64,000 bases of DNA, taken from the NCBI RefSeq assembly GCF_008040165.1, contig NZ_VRUR01000001.1:949349-1013348 (forward strand). The letters are read 5' to 3'. The position numbers and the translations under genes were made by a program. Under the pieces are notes generated by a model that saw only the letters and a list, made by a program, of their open reading frames with translations, did not search any database and was not told where the DNA came from. This stretch comes from Flagellimonas hymeniacidonis. GTDB taxonomy: Bacteria > Bacteroidota > Bacteroidia > Flavobacteriales > Flavobacteriaceae. Positions 43,221-52,757 of the stretch are shown one piece after another. The stretch's first letter is position 1. Every line of letters starts with the position of its first letter.

Positions 43221-44513
43221 CTATGCCTGCATCAACTCCTCAATCTCATTTGCTTCAATAGGAATATTTTTCATCAAGTTAACGGGCTCTCCTGTTTCTT
43301 GAATCACCACATCATCCTCTAAACGAATGCCCATTCCTTCAGCAGGGATATAAATTCCTGGCTCCACGGTAAAGACCATATTGGCTTTCATAGGTGTTTT
43401 CAGTTCGCCATAATCATGGGTGTCCAAACCTATGTGATGACTGGTGCCATGCATAAAGTATTTTTTATAGGCAGGCCAGGTTGCATCCTCGTTTTGTACA
43501 TCGGCCTTGTCCAACAATCCAAGCCCCAGCAACTCAGAAGTCATGATTTTTCCAACTTCTTTATGGTATTCTGCCCAAATAGTTCCTGGCACCAACATTT
43601 TGGTTGCTTCTTTTTTTACCCTAAGCACAGCATCATACACCGCCCTTTGTCGTGCGGTAAACTTTCCGTTAGCAGGTATAGTTCTGGTCATATCGCTGGC
43701 GTAGTTCGCGTACTCAGCAGCCAAATCCATTAGAATTAAATCCCCATCCCTTAGCTGTTGATTGTTCTCTATATAATGTAGCACATTCGCATTATTCCCC
43801 GAAGCAATAATTGGGGTATAGGCAAATCCTTTAGAGCGATTTCTAATAAATTCATGCAAGAACTCTGCTTCCAAATCATATTCCCAAACTCCAGGTTTAG
43901 TGAATTCCAAAATTCTTCGAAACCCTTTTTCGGTAATATCACAAGCCTGTTGCATCAAAGCAATTTCCTCGGGTTCTTTTACCCCCCGTATTTGTTGTAA
44001 AATGGGATTGCTTTTTGCCCATTGGTGCGCTGGAAAATCATTTTTGCATTTGGCAATAAAACGGTCTTCGCGCGTTTGGGTTTCCACAGATTGCCTGTAG
44101 TGCTCGTTGGTATTAAAATAGACCGTATCCGCTTCGGTCATGATATCAAAAAAAATCTTGTCAAAATCAGTAAGCCAATAAATAGTTTCAATTCCAGATA
44201 CCTCGGTAGCTTTTTCCTTGGTCAGTTTGGCTCCTTCCCAAACCGCAATATGTTCATTGGTTTCCCTAACAAACATAATTTCCCTGTGTTTTTTATCCAT
44301 CGCATCTGGAAACAAAACCAAAATGGTTTCTTCTTGATCTGCGCCACTTAGATAAAAAATATCTCGATGCTGTTCAAACGGCATGGTGCTGTCGGCACTA
44401 ATGGGATAAATATCATTGGAATTGAATACCGCAATACTTTTTGGCTTCATGAGGGCCATAAATTTTTTGCGATTTTTGATAAAGAGCTGATTACTGATCT
44501 GATGGTATTTCAT
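43221..44513 (-). CDS. pepP: Xaa-Pro aminopeptidase (PepP, M24B)
   Basis: 430 residues from the ATG at 44513 (MKYHQISNQLFIKNRKKF); the frame continues seven codons upstream to a TTG. It removes the N-terminal residue before proline. Metal ligands of the pita-bread fold: DLAAEYANYASDMTRTIP with the two Asp, HGTSHHIGLDTHDYG with His, TVEPGIYIP with Glu and IRLEDDVVI with the last Glu. Cytoplasmic, no signal peptide. Confidence 0.93.
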   Translation of the reverse strand: MKYHQISNQLFIKNRKKFMALMKPKSIAVFNSNDIYPISADSTMPFEQHRDIFYLSGADQEETILVLFPDAMDKKHREIMFVRETNEHIAVWEGAKLTKEKATEVSGIETIYWLTDFDKIFFDIMTEADTVYFNTNEHYRQSVETQTREDRFIAKCKNDFPAHQWAKSNPILQQIRGVKEPEEIALMQQACDITEKGFRRILEFTKPGVWEYDLEAEFLHEFIRNRSKGFAYTPIIASGNNANVLHYIENNQQLRDGDLILMDLAAEYANYASDMTRTIPANGKFTARQRAVYDAVLRVKKEATKMLVPGTIWAEYHKEVGKIMTSELLGLGLLDKADVQNEDATWPAYKKYFMHGTSHHIGLDTHDYGELKTPMKANMVFTVEPGIYIPAEGMGIRLEDDVVIQETGEPVNLMKNIPIEANEIEELMQA

Positions 44514-44564
44514 GGAACCCAATTGTTTGCCCAAATGTAGAAATTTGGAAGTGGGGTTACAAAC

Positions 44565-44592
44565 AAAAAAGGAGCCAAGCTGGCTCCTTTTT
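44565..44592 (-). terminator. Strong terminator after the Gly-rich 93-residue gene
   Basis: GGAGCCA-AGC-TGGCTCC, a perfect 7-bp stem with A and T tracts on both sides, 18 nt past the stop of the minus-strand gene at 44610. Confidence 0.85.
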
Positions 44593-44609
44593 CACTTCTT
44601 GTTTTCCGT

Positions 44610-44891
44610 TTACTTGGACATACTGCTTTTTATGGCACCTACAATGGCCATAATTACACCACCGCCAACGCCACCGCCAGCAACACTTCCAAGGATTCCG
44701 GATATATCCATTCCTCCATCGGTGCCTAGACCTAGCATTCCCAACAAGTAACCGCCCAATCCTCCACCGAGGATTCCAGAAATGGAATTCCCCAGCGTTC
44801 CAAGATTCAGTTTAGGCAATAATTTTGCAGCAAGATTTCCGCCTGCAGCACCAGAAATTAGTTGAATAATCAACGGTAAGTACTCTTCCAT
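44610..44891 (-). CDS. Small Gly-rich membrane protein
   Basis: 93 residues, about a third glycine, with repeated GxxxG and GGGLGGYLLGMLGLG segments and few charges: IIQLISGAAGGNLAAKLLP, ISGILGGGLGGYLLG, SGILGSVAGGGVGGGVIMAIV. It should form tightly packed helix hairpins in the membrane, like small glycine-zipper proteins. It has its own strong terminator, which supports a real gene. Function unknown. Confidence 0.7.
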   Translation of the reverse strand: MEEYLPLIIQLISGAAGGNLAAKLLPKLNLGTLGNSISGILGGGLGGYLLGMLGLGTDGGMDISGILGSVAGGGVGGGVIMAIVGAIKSSMSK

Positions 44892-45011
44892 ATTTATAGT
44901 TTAAATGGTTAATCTTCAAAAAATAAGCATTTTTTTGTCAATATGACAAAATAATTGTCTATAAAATTTGATTTTGTTAATATAATCAAGGTGAAGTTGC
45001 AGTATCAGCAG

Positions 45012-45043
45012 TTTGCCCCAATAGTTTCTAATTCATACCTTGA
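45012..45043 (+). promoter_or_regulatory. Promoter of the Asp-box propeller gene
   Basis: TTTG at 45012-45015, 20 nt, then TACCTTGA at 45036-45043 (one T short of TAnnTTTG). The start codon lies 25 nt downstream. Confidence 0.4.
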
Positions 45044-45068
45044 TCAAAAGAATTAAAAAAGTCTCTTA

Positions 45069-47912
45069 ATGAATAAAATTCTACTTCCTTGCTTGGTTTT
45101 AGTATTCCAATTCAGCCTAGCACAACAATCCCCTACTTCAAAAGATCAAGTGCTTCATAGTCTTACGCAAAAAGCTCAAATGGCAGAGGCCTCATTGGTT
45201 AAAAACATCCCTTTAAAAAACATTGGCCCTTCTGTAATGAGTGGCCGTGTTGTGGATTTGGATGTAAACCCAAACAACCCAACTGAGTTTTATGTGGCCT
45301 ATGCCTCTGGCGGTTTATGGCATACCACTACAAATGGAATCTCATTTACTCCAGTACTTGACAACTCAGACACACAAAATGTGGGAGACATTGCTGTGGA
45401 CTGGTCAAATGGCACCCTTTGGGTGGGCACTGGCGAAAATAACGCTTCAAGGTCTTCATATGCTGGAATCGGAATTCTAAAATCCGCGGATAAAGGAAAG
45501 ACATGGCAAAATATGGGCTTGCATGATTCACATCATATTGGTCGTATTTTAATCAATCCCAATAACCCTAACGAAGTGGTCGTGGGAGCAACGGGTCACC
45601 TGTATTCTTCCAACGAAGAAAGAGGGGTCTTTAAAACTACAGATGGCGGAAAATCTTGGCAAAAAACCTTGTTCGTAAATGACGCGACTGGAATTATTGA
45701 TATAGCAAGTGCTCCGAACAATTTCAATATTCAGTATGCCGCAGCTTGGGCAAAAGACCGCAAAGCTTGGGATTTTAAAGGTAATGGCACTTCTTCAGGA
45801 ATCTATAAAAGTATTGATGGCGGAAGCAGTTGGTCTTTGGTGACAACACCCAATAGCGGATTCCCTACTGGCGAAGGTGTTGGGCGTATTGGATTGGCCG
45901 TTTTTGATGATAATACAGTTTATGCTGTTCATGACAGCCAATTTAGACGAGATAAAAAGGCTGATGAAAAAAAAGAGGGGCTTAGTAAGAATGATTTTAA
46001 AGCAATGAGCAAAGATTCATTTTTGGCACTAGAAGATAAAAAGCTGAACGACTATTTAAAGACCAATGGGTTTCAAGAAAAGTATAGGGCTGCGAATGTA
46101 AAACAAATGGTACGTAGTGGTACTGTGCAACCTGTAGATTTAGCCAAGTACTTAGAGAATGCCAATTCATTATTATTTGATACCCCTGTAATCGGTGCCG
46201 AGGTCTACCGGAGTGATGATGCCGGTGCAACCTGGAAAAAAATGAACGGCAAACATTTAGATGATTTATTCTATAGCTACGGATATTACTTTGCGCAAAT
46301 AAGGGTTGACCCCAGCAATAAGAATCGAATTTATTTGGCCGGAGTACCGTTGATCAAATCTGAGGATGGTGGAAACACCTTCACTTCCATCAATAAAGAA
46401 AACGTACATGCCGATCATCATGCACTTTGGGTAAATCCAAAACGATCTGGGCACCTCATCAACGGAAATGATGGTGGTTTAAATATTACCTATGACGATG
46501 GCGAAAACTGGATGAAGAACAATTCTCCAACCGTTGCCCAATTTTATGCAATCAATGTGGACAATGAAAAGCCTTATAATGTATATGGTGGTCTGCAAGA
46601 TAATGGGGTTTGGAAAGGAGCCCATAATAACAAACAAGATAGCCATTGGCATCAATCTGGAAAAAATCCGTGGGAGATGATCATGGGTGGGGATGGTATG
46701 CAAGTACAAATAGACAATCGGAATTCCAATATTGTCTATACCGGCTATCAGTTTGGCAACTACTTCCGATTGGATTTGGCCACTGGAAAACAAAAATACA
46801 TTCAACCCAAACATGAACTTGGGGAATCTCCGTATCGCTTTAATTGGCAAACACCGATTCTATTATCATCACACAATCAGGACATTCTTTATTTGGGAGG
46901 CAACAAACTGCACCGTTCTTTAAATCAAGGTGATCATTGGGAGGTCATCTCCGGAGATTTGACCCAAGGAGGTAAAAAAGGAAATGTAGCTTACGGAACC
47001 ATAACCACAATTTCAGAATCACCATTTAAATTTGGATTAATTTATACCGGAAGCGATGATGGTTTAGTACAGGTTTCCAAAAATGGCGGAGGTAATTGGG
47101 AAAATATATCGTCTTCGTTTCCTAAGAATTTATGGGTGAGTGAAGTTGCTGCTTCCAAGCATAAAAAAGAACGCGTGTACGCCACACTAAACGGATATCG
47201 CTGGGACGACTTTACCCCCTACGTTTATGTAAGTGACGACTATGGGAAAAATTGGAAAAATATTTCTGGTAATATTCCGGTCTCGCCTGTAAATGCATTG
47301 GTGGAAGATCCTGAAAATGAAAACCTTTTGTTTGTAGGAACAGATAATGGCCTTTATGCCAGCTTTAATCGCGGGGATTCTTGGGAATTGTTTCAAAATG
47401 GAATGCCCAATGTAGCCGTTCACGATCTTGTTATTCAGAGAGAAGCAAAACATTTGCTCATTGGCACCCACGGGCGTAGTATCTACAAGGCAGATATTGG
47501 GGCATTGCAGCAAATAAATACGGATGTGCTCTCCAAAGATTTAGTGATTTTTAACGTTGAAAACATAAAACATTCCGAAGGTTGGGGTAATTCCTGGAGC
47601 TCATGGACAAAACCTGAAACCCCAGGATTGGATGTGAATTTTTACAGCGCCACCCCTGGCACATGTAGTGCAAAAATACTTACCTCAAATGGTACAGTAG
47701 TAAGTGCTACTTCTATAGAAGCAAGCAAAGGATTGAATGTCCTTTCTTATGATCTTGCCTTCTCCAAAAAAGGAAAAAGCAATTTTCTAAAGAAAAACAA
47801 AATGAAGTTGACAGAGGCAAAAAATGGAAAAACCTATCTTCCAAAAGGAAACTACACTGTTGAAATTTCTGGGAATGGGCAGGTGGAAAAAATTGAATTT
47901 AAGATTGAGTAA
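45069..47912 (+). CDS. Large exported BNR/Asp-box (sortilin-like) propeller protein
   Basis: 947 residues. Signal peptide ILLPCLVLVFQFSLAQQ. About ten Asp-box turns spread over the length, e.g. KSADKGKTWQNM, KTTDGGKSWQKT, KSIDGGSSWSLV, RSDDAGATWKKM, VSKNGGGNWENI, VSDDYGKNWKNI and ASFNRGDSWELF, indicating one or two large propellers as in VPS10/xyloglucanase-like proteins. The end (~830-947) is a beta domain without a T9SS tail. Called sialidase-like in many annotations, but no sialidase arginine triad is visible. Likely periplasmic binding. The next gene starts at the base after its stop. Confidence 0.88.
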   Translation: MNKILLPCLVLVFQFSLAQQSPTSKDQVLHSLTQKAQMAEASLVKNIPLKNIGPSVMSGRVVDLDVNPNNPTEFYVAYASGGLWHTTTNGISFTPVLDNSDTQNVGDIAVDWSNGTLWVGTGENNASRSSYAGIGILKSADKGKTWQNMGLHDSHHIGRILINPNNPNEVVVGATGHLYSSNEERGVFKTTDGGKSWQKTLFVNDATGIIDIASAPNNFNIQYAAAWAKDRKAWDFKGNGTSSGIYKSIDGGSSWSLVTTPNSGFPTGEGVGRIGLAVFDDNTVYAVHDSQFRRDKKADEKKEGLSKNDFKAMSKDSFLALEDKKLNDYLKTNGFQEKYRAANVKQMVRSGTVQPVDLAKYLENANSLLFDTPVIGAEVYRSDDAGATWKKMNGKHLDDLFYSYGYYFAQIRVDPSNKNRIYLAGVPLIKSEDGGNTFTSINKENVHADHHALWVNPKRSGHLINGNDGGLNITYDDGENWMKNNSPTVAQFYAINVDNEKPYNVYGGLQDNGVWKGAHNNKQDSHWHQSGKNPWEMIMGGDGMQVQIDNRNSNIVYTGYQFGNYFRLDLATGKQKYIQPKHELGESPYRFNWQTPILLSSHNQDILYLGGNKLHRSLNQGDHWEVISGDLTQGGKKGNVAYGTITTISESPFKFGLIYTGSDDGLVQVSKNGGGNWENISSSFPKNLWVSEVAASKHKKERVYATLNGYRWDDFTPYVYVSDDYGKNWKNISGNIPVSPVNALVEDPENENLLFVGTDNGLYASFNRGDSWELFQNGMPNVAVHDLVIQREAKHLLIGTHGRSIYKADIGALQQINTDVLSKDLVIFNVENIKHSEGWGNSWSSWTKPETPGLDVNFYSATPGTCSAKILTSNGTVVSATSIEASKGLNVLSYDLAFSKKGKSNFLKKNKMKLTEAKNGKTYLPKGNYTVEISGNGQVEKIEFKIE

Positions 47913-48302
47913 ATGCAATTATCATTAAGTATTCCTGCGCTACTGTTCCCGGCTATCTCTTTAACCATGCTGGCCTATAATGCCCGGTATTTGGCCATTG
48001 CCGCTCTAATACGCCAATTGCACAAACAGTATTTGGAAGATGCCACCCAACCTGTAAAAAGACAGATTACCCAATTACGTAAAAGGCTTGGCATCATTAA
48101 AAATATGCAAGCCATGGCCATCATTAGTTTTTTGTTGGCGGTGATCACCATGTTTTTAATCTATGTTGAACTAGTAGTTTGGGCCAATGTCTTTTTTGGG
48201 ATAAGCCTTGTAGCGCTAATCTTCTCGTTGCTTTTATCACTACTTGAGGTTCAGTTATCCACAAAGGCACTCGGTATTCAATTGAATAAAATGGAAGAGT
48301 GA
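47913..48302 (+). CDS. DUF2721 family membrane protein
   Basis: 129 residues. Three hydrophobic helices (6-30 with LSIPALLFPAISLTMLAYNARYL, 65-85, 90-110) and a charged cytosolic loop RQLHKQYLEDATQPVKRQITQLRKR, the DUF2721 signature. Start codon directly follows the stop of the propeller gene, so they are co-transcribed. Function unknown. Confidence 0.8.
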   Translation: MQLSLSIPALLFPAISLTMLAYNARYLAIAALIRQLHKQYLEDATQPVKRQITQLRKRLGIIKNMQAMAIISFLLAVITMFLIYVELVVWANVFFGISLVALIFSLLLSLLEVQLSTKALGIQLNKMEE

Positions 48303-48549
48303 ACACATCTTAAAAAAGGAAAAAAGAACCTTCAAAGTGATGGGTGGTATAAAAGTGAAATTTAGCTATGAATTCTTATATGTCATACACGGATTACATT
48401 TAAAAGATAAAAACTCTGTCATATAGATTAAATTAACATCAAAAACAGGCTATGACAGTGATTATATGCAGGATTAAAACCTAAGAATTCTTATTTTTAC
48501 TCTTCCACAGTCCTCAATGTGGGTTTATGCTGATCTATAGGACAAGATT

Positions 48550-48975
48550 ATGAAGCGTGTAAGGGAAATAGAATTTTTCAAGAACATTAGGGAAATCCGG
48601 GAATGTGAATTTGGCGTTTTTTACTTTTTTGATGGTTTGGTCATCTCCGAAATTAATGAAGGTGTAATTTTTAATTGGACCATGGCAAAAAAAGTAATCG
48701 ATATCGCTTATGAAATTCTTGGTCGTGAGAGACGAATCGCCTATATTTCCAATAGAGTCAACCAGTATTCCGTAGTTCCTGCTGATTGGATAAAGTTCTA
48801 CACAAATAGGCATGAACTTGAGTTCTATTCTGTGGTTGCCTATAACAAAATGGGGCTTTCGAGTATTATTTTGGAAAAAATGTTCTTTAGAAACAGTATC
48901 CGTCAATTTTCAGATCTAGAGACAGCAGTTAAATGGAGTTTATCTAAAATTGAAGCTGAAAAAGAACCTGCGTAG
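48550..48975 (+). CDS. Hypothetical protein, STAS/SpoIIAA-like
   Basis: 141 residues, no signal or membrane helix. Secondary structure pattern is alpha/beta with FGVFYFFDGLVISEINEGVIFNW, a helix AKKVIDIAYEILG, RRIAYISNRVNQYSV and AVKWSLSKI at the end. This recalls flavobacterial STAS/SpoIIAA-like proteins that bind membranes or small molecules, but I do not recognise a firm motif. About 250 nt upstream hold no gene. Confidence 0.6.
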   Translation: MKRVREIEFFKNIREIRECEFGVFYFFDGLVISEINEGVIFNWTMAKKVIDIAYEILGRERRIAYISNRVNQYSVVPADWIKFYTNRHELEFYSVVAYNKMGLSSIILEKMFFRNSIRQFSDLETAVKWSLSKIEAEKEPA

Positions 48976-48979
48976 TACC

Positions 48980-49939
48980 CTATCTTCCTAAATGGAACAG
49001 GGCGTCTCCCTGATTTACCACTGCTTGGTGGTTTATGCAAAACACATGTCCACTAAAAGGGGCTTTTATTTTTTTTATTTTTTTGGCATCTGTATCTGTA
49101 ATCAGTCCCAGTATTTGATTTTTTATAACCTGATTGCCATTTTTTACTTCAGGAATAAACATCCCTGCTTTTGATGCACGGATCCATTTGGTATATTCCA
49201 AATGGATAGATGATTTGGATTTATTCATTATTTTCTTAGGCAACATTCCTAGTTCACAGAGCACATTTTGCACTCCCTGAATCCCATTTTCAATAGCTAG
49301 TTCATCAAAACGCATGCTCTCTCCTGCTTCATAAACCACCGTGGGTATTCCCATTTTAAGTGTTGTTTTTCTAAACGATCCGGCAATCAGTCTAGAGGGA
49401 AAATAAAAAGGCGCATTAAAAGCTTCTGCCAACTTTTTACTTTTAATATCATCTGCAGAGTATCTAACCTGGGGATAATTATGGCGTTGGCCACCACCAG
49501 TATGTAAATCGATGCCAAAATCCACCTGAGGTAAAATTTCCGATGTATATGCATGTGCAATCCTACTGGCAAGCGAACCTATTCGGCTCCCAGGAAAGCT
49601 TCGGTTAACATCCTTGCCATCAGGTACATCTCTTGAAAAATGAATAAACCCAAAAATATTTAAAATCGGTACCGCTATTACTGCTCCCTTTTTAATGGCA
49701 AAACCACTTTCTTGTAACATACGTCTTAAGGTTTCCACGCCGTTAATTTCATCACCATGCAAACCAGCTTGCACCAAAACCGTTGGCCCTGGCTTTTTCC
49801 CATTAAATACGTGTACTGGAATATCTATTAAAGTGCCCGTTGGTAGTCTAGCAATATTAATATGGACGAGTTTGTTTTGGCCCGGCATAATCGTATCATT
49901 ATTAATGGTAATGGTTTTATTTTCTTCGTCTACCCCCAT
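48980..49939 (-). CDS. Succinylglutamate desuccinylase/aspartoacylase-like (M14) deacylase
   Basis: 319 residues. Zinc motif in QAGLHGDEINGVETLRRML (His/Glu), NRSFPGS, IDLHTGGGQRHNYPQVRY with the third ligand His, and VVYEAGES with the catalytic Glu. The last ~70 residues (SKAGMFIPEVKNGNQVI, IKAPFSGHVFCINHQAVVNQGD) look like a small lipoyl/barrel domain. The substrate cannot be read. It follows rimK on the same strand and overlaps it by 23 nt, a pairing known in other marine bacteria. Confidence 0.87.
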   Translation of the reverse strand: MGVDEENKTITINNDTIMPGQNKLVHINIARLPTGTLIDIPVHVFNGKKPGPTVLVQAGLHGDEINGVETLRRMLQESGFAIKKGAVIAVPILNIFGFIHFSRDVPDGKDVNRSFPGSRIGSLASRIAHAYTSEILPQVDFGIDLHTGGGQRHNYPQVRYSADDIKSKKLAEAFNAPFYFPSRLIAGSFRKTTLKMGIPTVVYEAGESMRFDELAIENGIQGVQNVLCELGMLPKKIMNKSKSSIHLEYTKWIRASKAGMFIPEVKNGNQVIKNQILGLITDTDAKKIKKIKAPFSGHVFCINHQAVVNQGDALFHLGR

Positions 49940-50807
49940 TTCGTTCTACAAATTGAATAATATGCTTGGCAACGTTTACACCTGTTGCTCCCTCAATACC
50001 CTGAAGCCCCGGAGATGCATTTACTTCTATTAAAACCGGACCTTTTTTAGAGCGCATAAGATCCACGCCTGCGACCCCTAAACCCAAATGTTTTGTGGCA
50101 TTTAAAGCAATAAATTGCTCTTTCGCTGTAGGCTTTATCGCTTGGGTCTCAGCACCGCGGTGTACATTAGATCTAAAATCGTCCAAATCACTGATGCGTT
50201 TCATGCTAGCAACAACTTTGTTGCCGACTACTATAATCCGAATGTCCTCTCCATTGGCCTCCTCTATGTATTTTTGAAGCAGTATACTGGTATCCATTTT
50301 ATAAAAGGTGTCTATTATAGACTTGGCCGATTTCTTGCTTTCTGCCAAAATAACCCCACTTCCATGGGTGCCCTCCTGTAATTTGATGATTACTGGCGGT
50401 CCTCCCAATAGTTCAATTTGCTCACCAATATTATTGGGATTTATGGAAAAAAGAGTCTCTGGAATGGGAATCCCCTTCCTAGCCATGATCTGAAGGGTAC
50501 GAACTTTATTTCTAGCTCTTGTAATCCCCAATGAACGGGCAGTACTAAAAATGTTATTCATCTCAAACTGCTTTACAATAGCCGCTCCGTGTCTGGTTAC
50601 TTTGGCCCCTATTCTTGGAATGATTGCATCAAATTCATCAGTCACGTTTTCATCGTCCAAATAAATTTGGGGTTTTCCATCTCCCAATTTTACGGAGCAT
50701 TTTGTGTGGTCAATCAGCTCAACATAATGTCCTGCTTTTTGCGCTTCTTCTACTATTCTTTTGGTAGAATGCACGTTAAGGCTAACAGATAAGATGGCAA
50801 TGTCCAC
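49917..50807 (-). CDS. rimK: RimK-type ATP-grasp glutamate ligase
   Basis: 296 residues, the usual RimK length. It adds glutamates to the C-terminus of ribosomal protein S6 or a similar acceptor. Motifs: PRIGAKVTRHGAAIVKQFE, GGPPVIIKLQEGTHGSGVILAE (ATP-grasp), LQKYIEEANGEDIRIIVVG and LIEVNASPGLQGIEGATG with Mg ligands. First gene of the two-gene unit with the deacylase. The acceptor in this organism is not shown by sequence. Confidence 0.9.
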   Translation of the reverse strand: MDIAILSVSLNVHSTKRIVEEAQKAGHYVELIDHTKCSVKLGDGKPQIYLDDENVTDEFDAIIPRIGAKVTRHGAAIVKQFEMNNIFSTARSLGITRARNKVRTLQIMARKGIPIPETLFSINPNNIGEQIELLGGPPVIIKLQEGTHGSGVILAESKKSAKSIIDTFYKMDTSILLQKYIEEANGEDIRIIVVGNKVVASMKRISDLDDFRSNVHRGAETQAIKPTAKEQFIALNATKHLGLGVAGVDLMRSKKGPVLIEVNASPGLQGIEGATGVNVAKHIIQFVERNGGRRRK

Positions 50808-50963
50808 AATTTTGGTTTAGTTGGTTTTTAAAACTCAGTTTCAATATCGGTTAAAAAAATAAGCCTTCGCACTTATTATAAAATTATTTAAAGACCATTC
50901 ATACACTTTTCTATACCACCCAAAAGATAAATCTTTCTCGGGCGCTTTTGAAAATTAATTTTA

Positions 50964-52676
50964 ATGTTCAACCTATGCTTACTGTTGCAAATGAACTGGA
51001 ATCCTCTCAATCTTACTGTTTTAATATGCTCACTCCCGATAATTTTTCTTTGCCTATTTAAAATTCTGGCTCACAAAAACAGCAAAGTTTCCCTGTACAT
51101 GTATTGGCTCATTCTACTCTCCAATCTTGTAATCGTTCAGGTTATTTTAATTGATATTGGAATTACGAAAGCGTATCCACTGCTCTTGCTTTTTTATATG
51201 CCTTATCAGTTTTTATGTCCTGTACTATTTACTGCATTCGCCTATGCCTACATAGAGCGTACCGAAGTATTCAAAAAATATCGAGGATATTTTTTAATTC
51301 CTTTCATCATCTTTTTTGCCCTCTACGCCTTTTTAAAGGTGAATGTAGTATTGGAGTACTCACTTCTTTCAATGAAAACCGCTGCCAAAATTGGAGCAGA
51401 ATGGGATGAGAACAGTGCCGTTGTACTTTCTTTATTGGCAGCTCTTTGGAACTATAACCTTATAAAAAACTACGAAAAAAGTATTGGAAGCCTACCCTAC
51501 CAAGTAGTTGTAAAAAAGACAAAGTGGTTAAAAAAGATGTATCTCTCTATGGTTTTTTTATCCATCCTATGGGTATTGGTCATTCTAGGTATTAAAGCAA
51601 TAGATTCTTGGTCTGGCCATGCGCCTTATTATCCGTTGTGGTTGCTTTTTATTGGATTCTATTACTGTTTTTACTTTTTGGGTGTCACACATTTAAAGGA
51701 GGTTGACAACAGAAAGTTGATTCAGAAAAATAAGCTTAAGTTCATGAATGAAAATTTTCAAATCTCTGCTTTGCGAAATATTTTTAGCAGCAATGAGCTT
51801 CTTTCTATTCATGAAAGTCAACATCATGTTACAGAAATCCTAAGCTATTTTGCCACATCGTTGTTCGATAAAAAAAATCAAGATGGGGTTATTTGGGACA
51901 TCACCAAAAATTGCATTGCACAACTGGGGCTGGAAGACTGTGTAATCTACATCTGGAATGATACCAAAAATGTGCTGCAGCAAAAGGCTGCCTATGGAAG
52001 CAAGGACAATGGGGACAAAAAAGTCTTGAGCCCAATTGAAATTCCTTTGGGAAAAGGGATTGTGGGTATAGTTGCACAAACTAGAAAATGGGAGCTGGTC
52101 AATAATTTAGAAAATGATCGGCGTTATATCATAGATGATGATAAAAGAAATTCTGAGTTGACCGTACCTATTGTATTTGAGGATCAACTTATAGGTGTGC
52201 TAGATTCTGAGAATTCCAACAAAGACTTTTTTAATGAAAAACATGTTTTGCTCTTTCAATTAATTGCAAAGCTTACCGCAACAAAGTTGGCTCAACTGAA
52301 CAAACAGTCACTTTTTGAACTCACAGATGACAACGCTTACTACAAAGAACTCCTAAAATGGTTTGAAAAAGAAAAACCTTATCTAAACCCTTATTTAAAT
52401 CTTCTAATTGTTAGTGAGTATTTAAATATTAGTGGCGGCTACTTATCACAAATCATCAATAAAATAAGTGGTTCAAATTTCTCGGATTTTATCAATGTTT
52501 ACCGTTTAAATGAGGCAAAAGAAATGCTTACTGGTCCTAGTTTTTCCAATTACACCATTTTAGCCATAGGCCTGGAGGCAGGTTTCAATTCCAAATCTGC
52601 ATTCTACACCGCATTTAAAAAATATACAGGAATAACACCCTCCGAGTACAGAAACATGCATCTTGTTTTGTCCTGA
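50964..52676 (+). CDS. Membrane-bound AraC regulator with GAF domain
   Basis: 570 residues (an in-frame ATG at 50991 is an alternative start). Seven membrane helices in residues ~10-250 (e.g. IIFLCLFKILAHK, PLLLLFYMPYQFLCPVLFTAFAYA, LWLLFIGFYYCFYFLGV), a GAF domain at ~300-450 (VIWDITKNCIAQLGLEDCVIYIW, GKGIVGIVAQTRKWELVNN) and a C-terminal AraC HTH (YLNISGGYLSQIINKISGSNFSDFINVYRL; FNSKSAFYTAFKKYTGITPSEYR). It should sense at the membrane and bind DNA near it. Divergent from rimK; the collagen-like lipoprotein gene follows. Confidence 0.9.
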   Translation: MFNLCLLLQMNWNPLNLTVLICSLPIIFLCLFKILAHKNSKVSLYMYWLILLSNLVIVQVILIDIGITKAYPLLLLFYMPYQFLCPVLFTAFAYAYIERTEVFKKYRGYFLIPFIIFFALYAFLKVNVVLEYSLLSMKTAAKIGAEWDENSAVVLSLLAALWNYNLIKNYEKSIGSLPYQVVVKKTKWLKKMYLSMVFLSILWVLVILGIKAIDSWSGHAPYYPLWLLFIGFYYCFYFLGVTHLKEVDNRKLIQKNKLKFMNENFQISALRNIFSSNELLSIHESQHHVTEILSYFATSLFDKKNQDGVIWDITKNCIAQLGLEDCVIYIWNDTKNVLQQKAAYGSKDNGDKKVLSPIEIPLGKGIVGIVAQTRKWELVNNLENDRRYIIDDDKRNSELTVPIVFEDQLIGVLDSENSNKDFFNEKHVLLFQLIAKLTATKLAQLNKQSLFELTDDNAYYKELLKWFEKEKPYLNPYLNLLIVSEYLNISGGYLSQIINKISGSNFSDFINVYRLNEAKEMLTGPSFSNYTILAIGLEAGFNSKSAFYTAFKKYTGITPSEYRNMHLVLS

Positions 52677-52723
52677 TTCTTTAAAATTGAAAGAAACTGG
52701 ACTTCTAAAATTTACATCGGGCC

Positions 52724-52731
52724 TAGGTTTG
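52724..52731 (+). promoter_or_regulatory. Promoter -7 box of the collagen-like lipoprotein gene
   Basis: TAGGTTTG, an exact TAnnTTTG match, 26 nt before the ATG. No -33 TTG at the standard distance, so activation, perhaps by the adjacent AraC/GAF protein, is possible. Confidence 0.5.
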
Positions 52732-52757
52732 CTAACAAATTTAAACCTCATAAAGTT

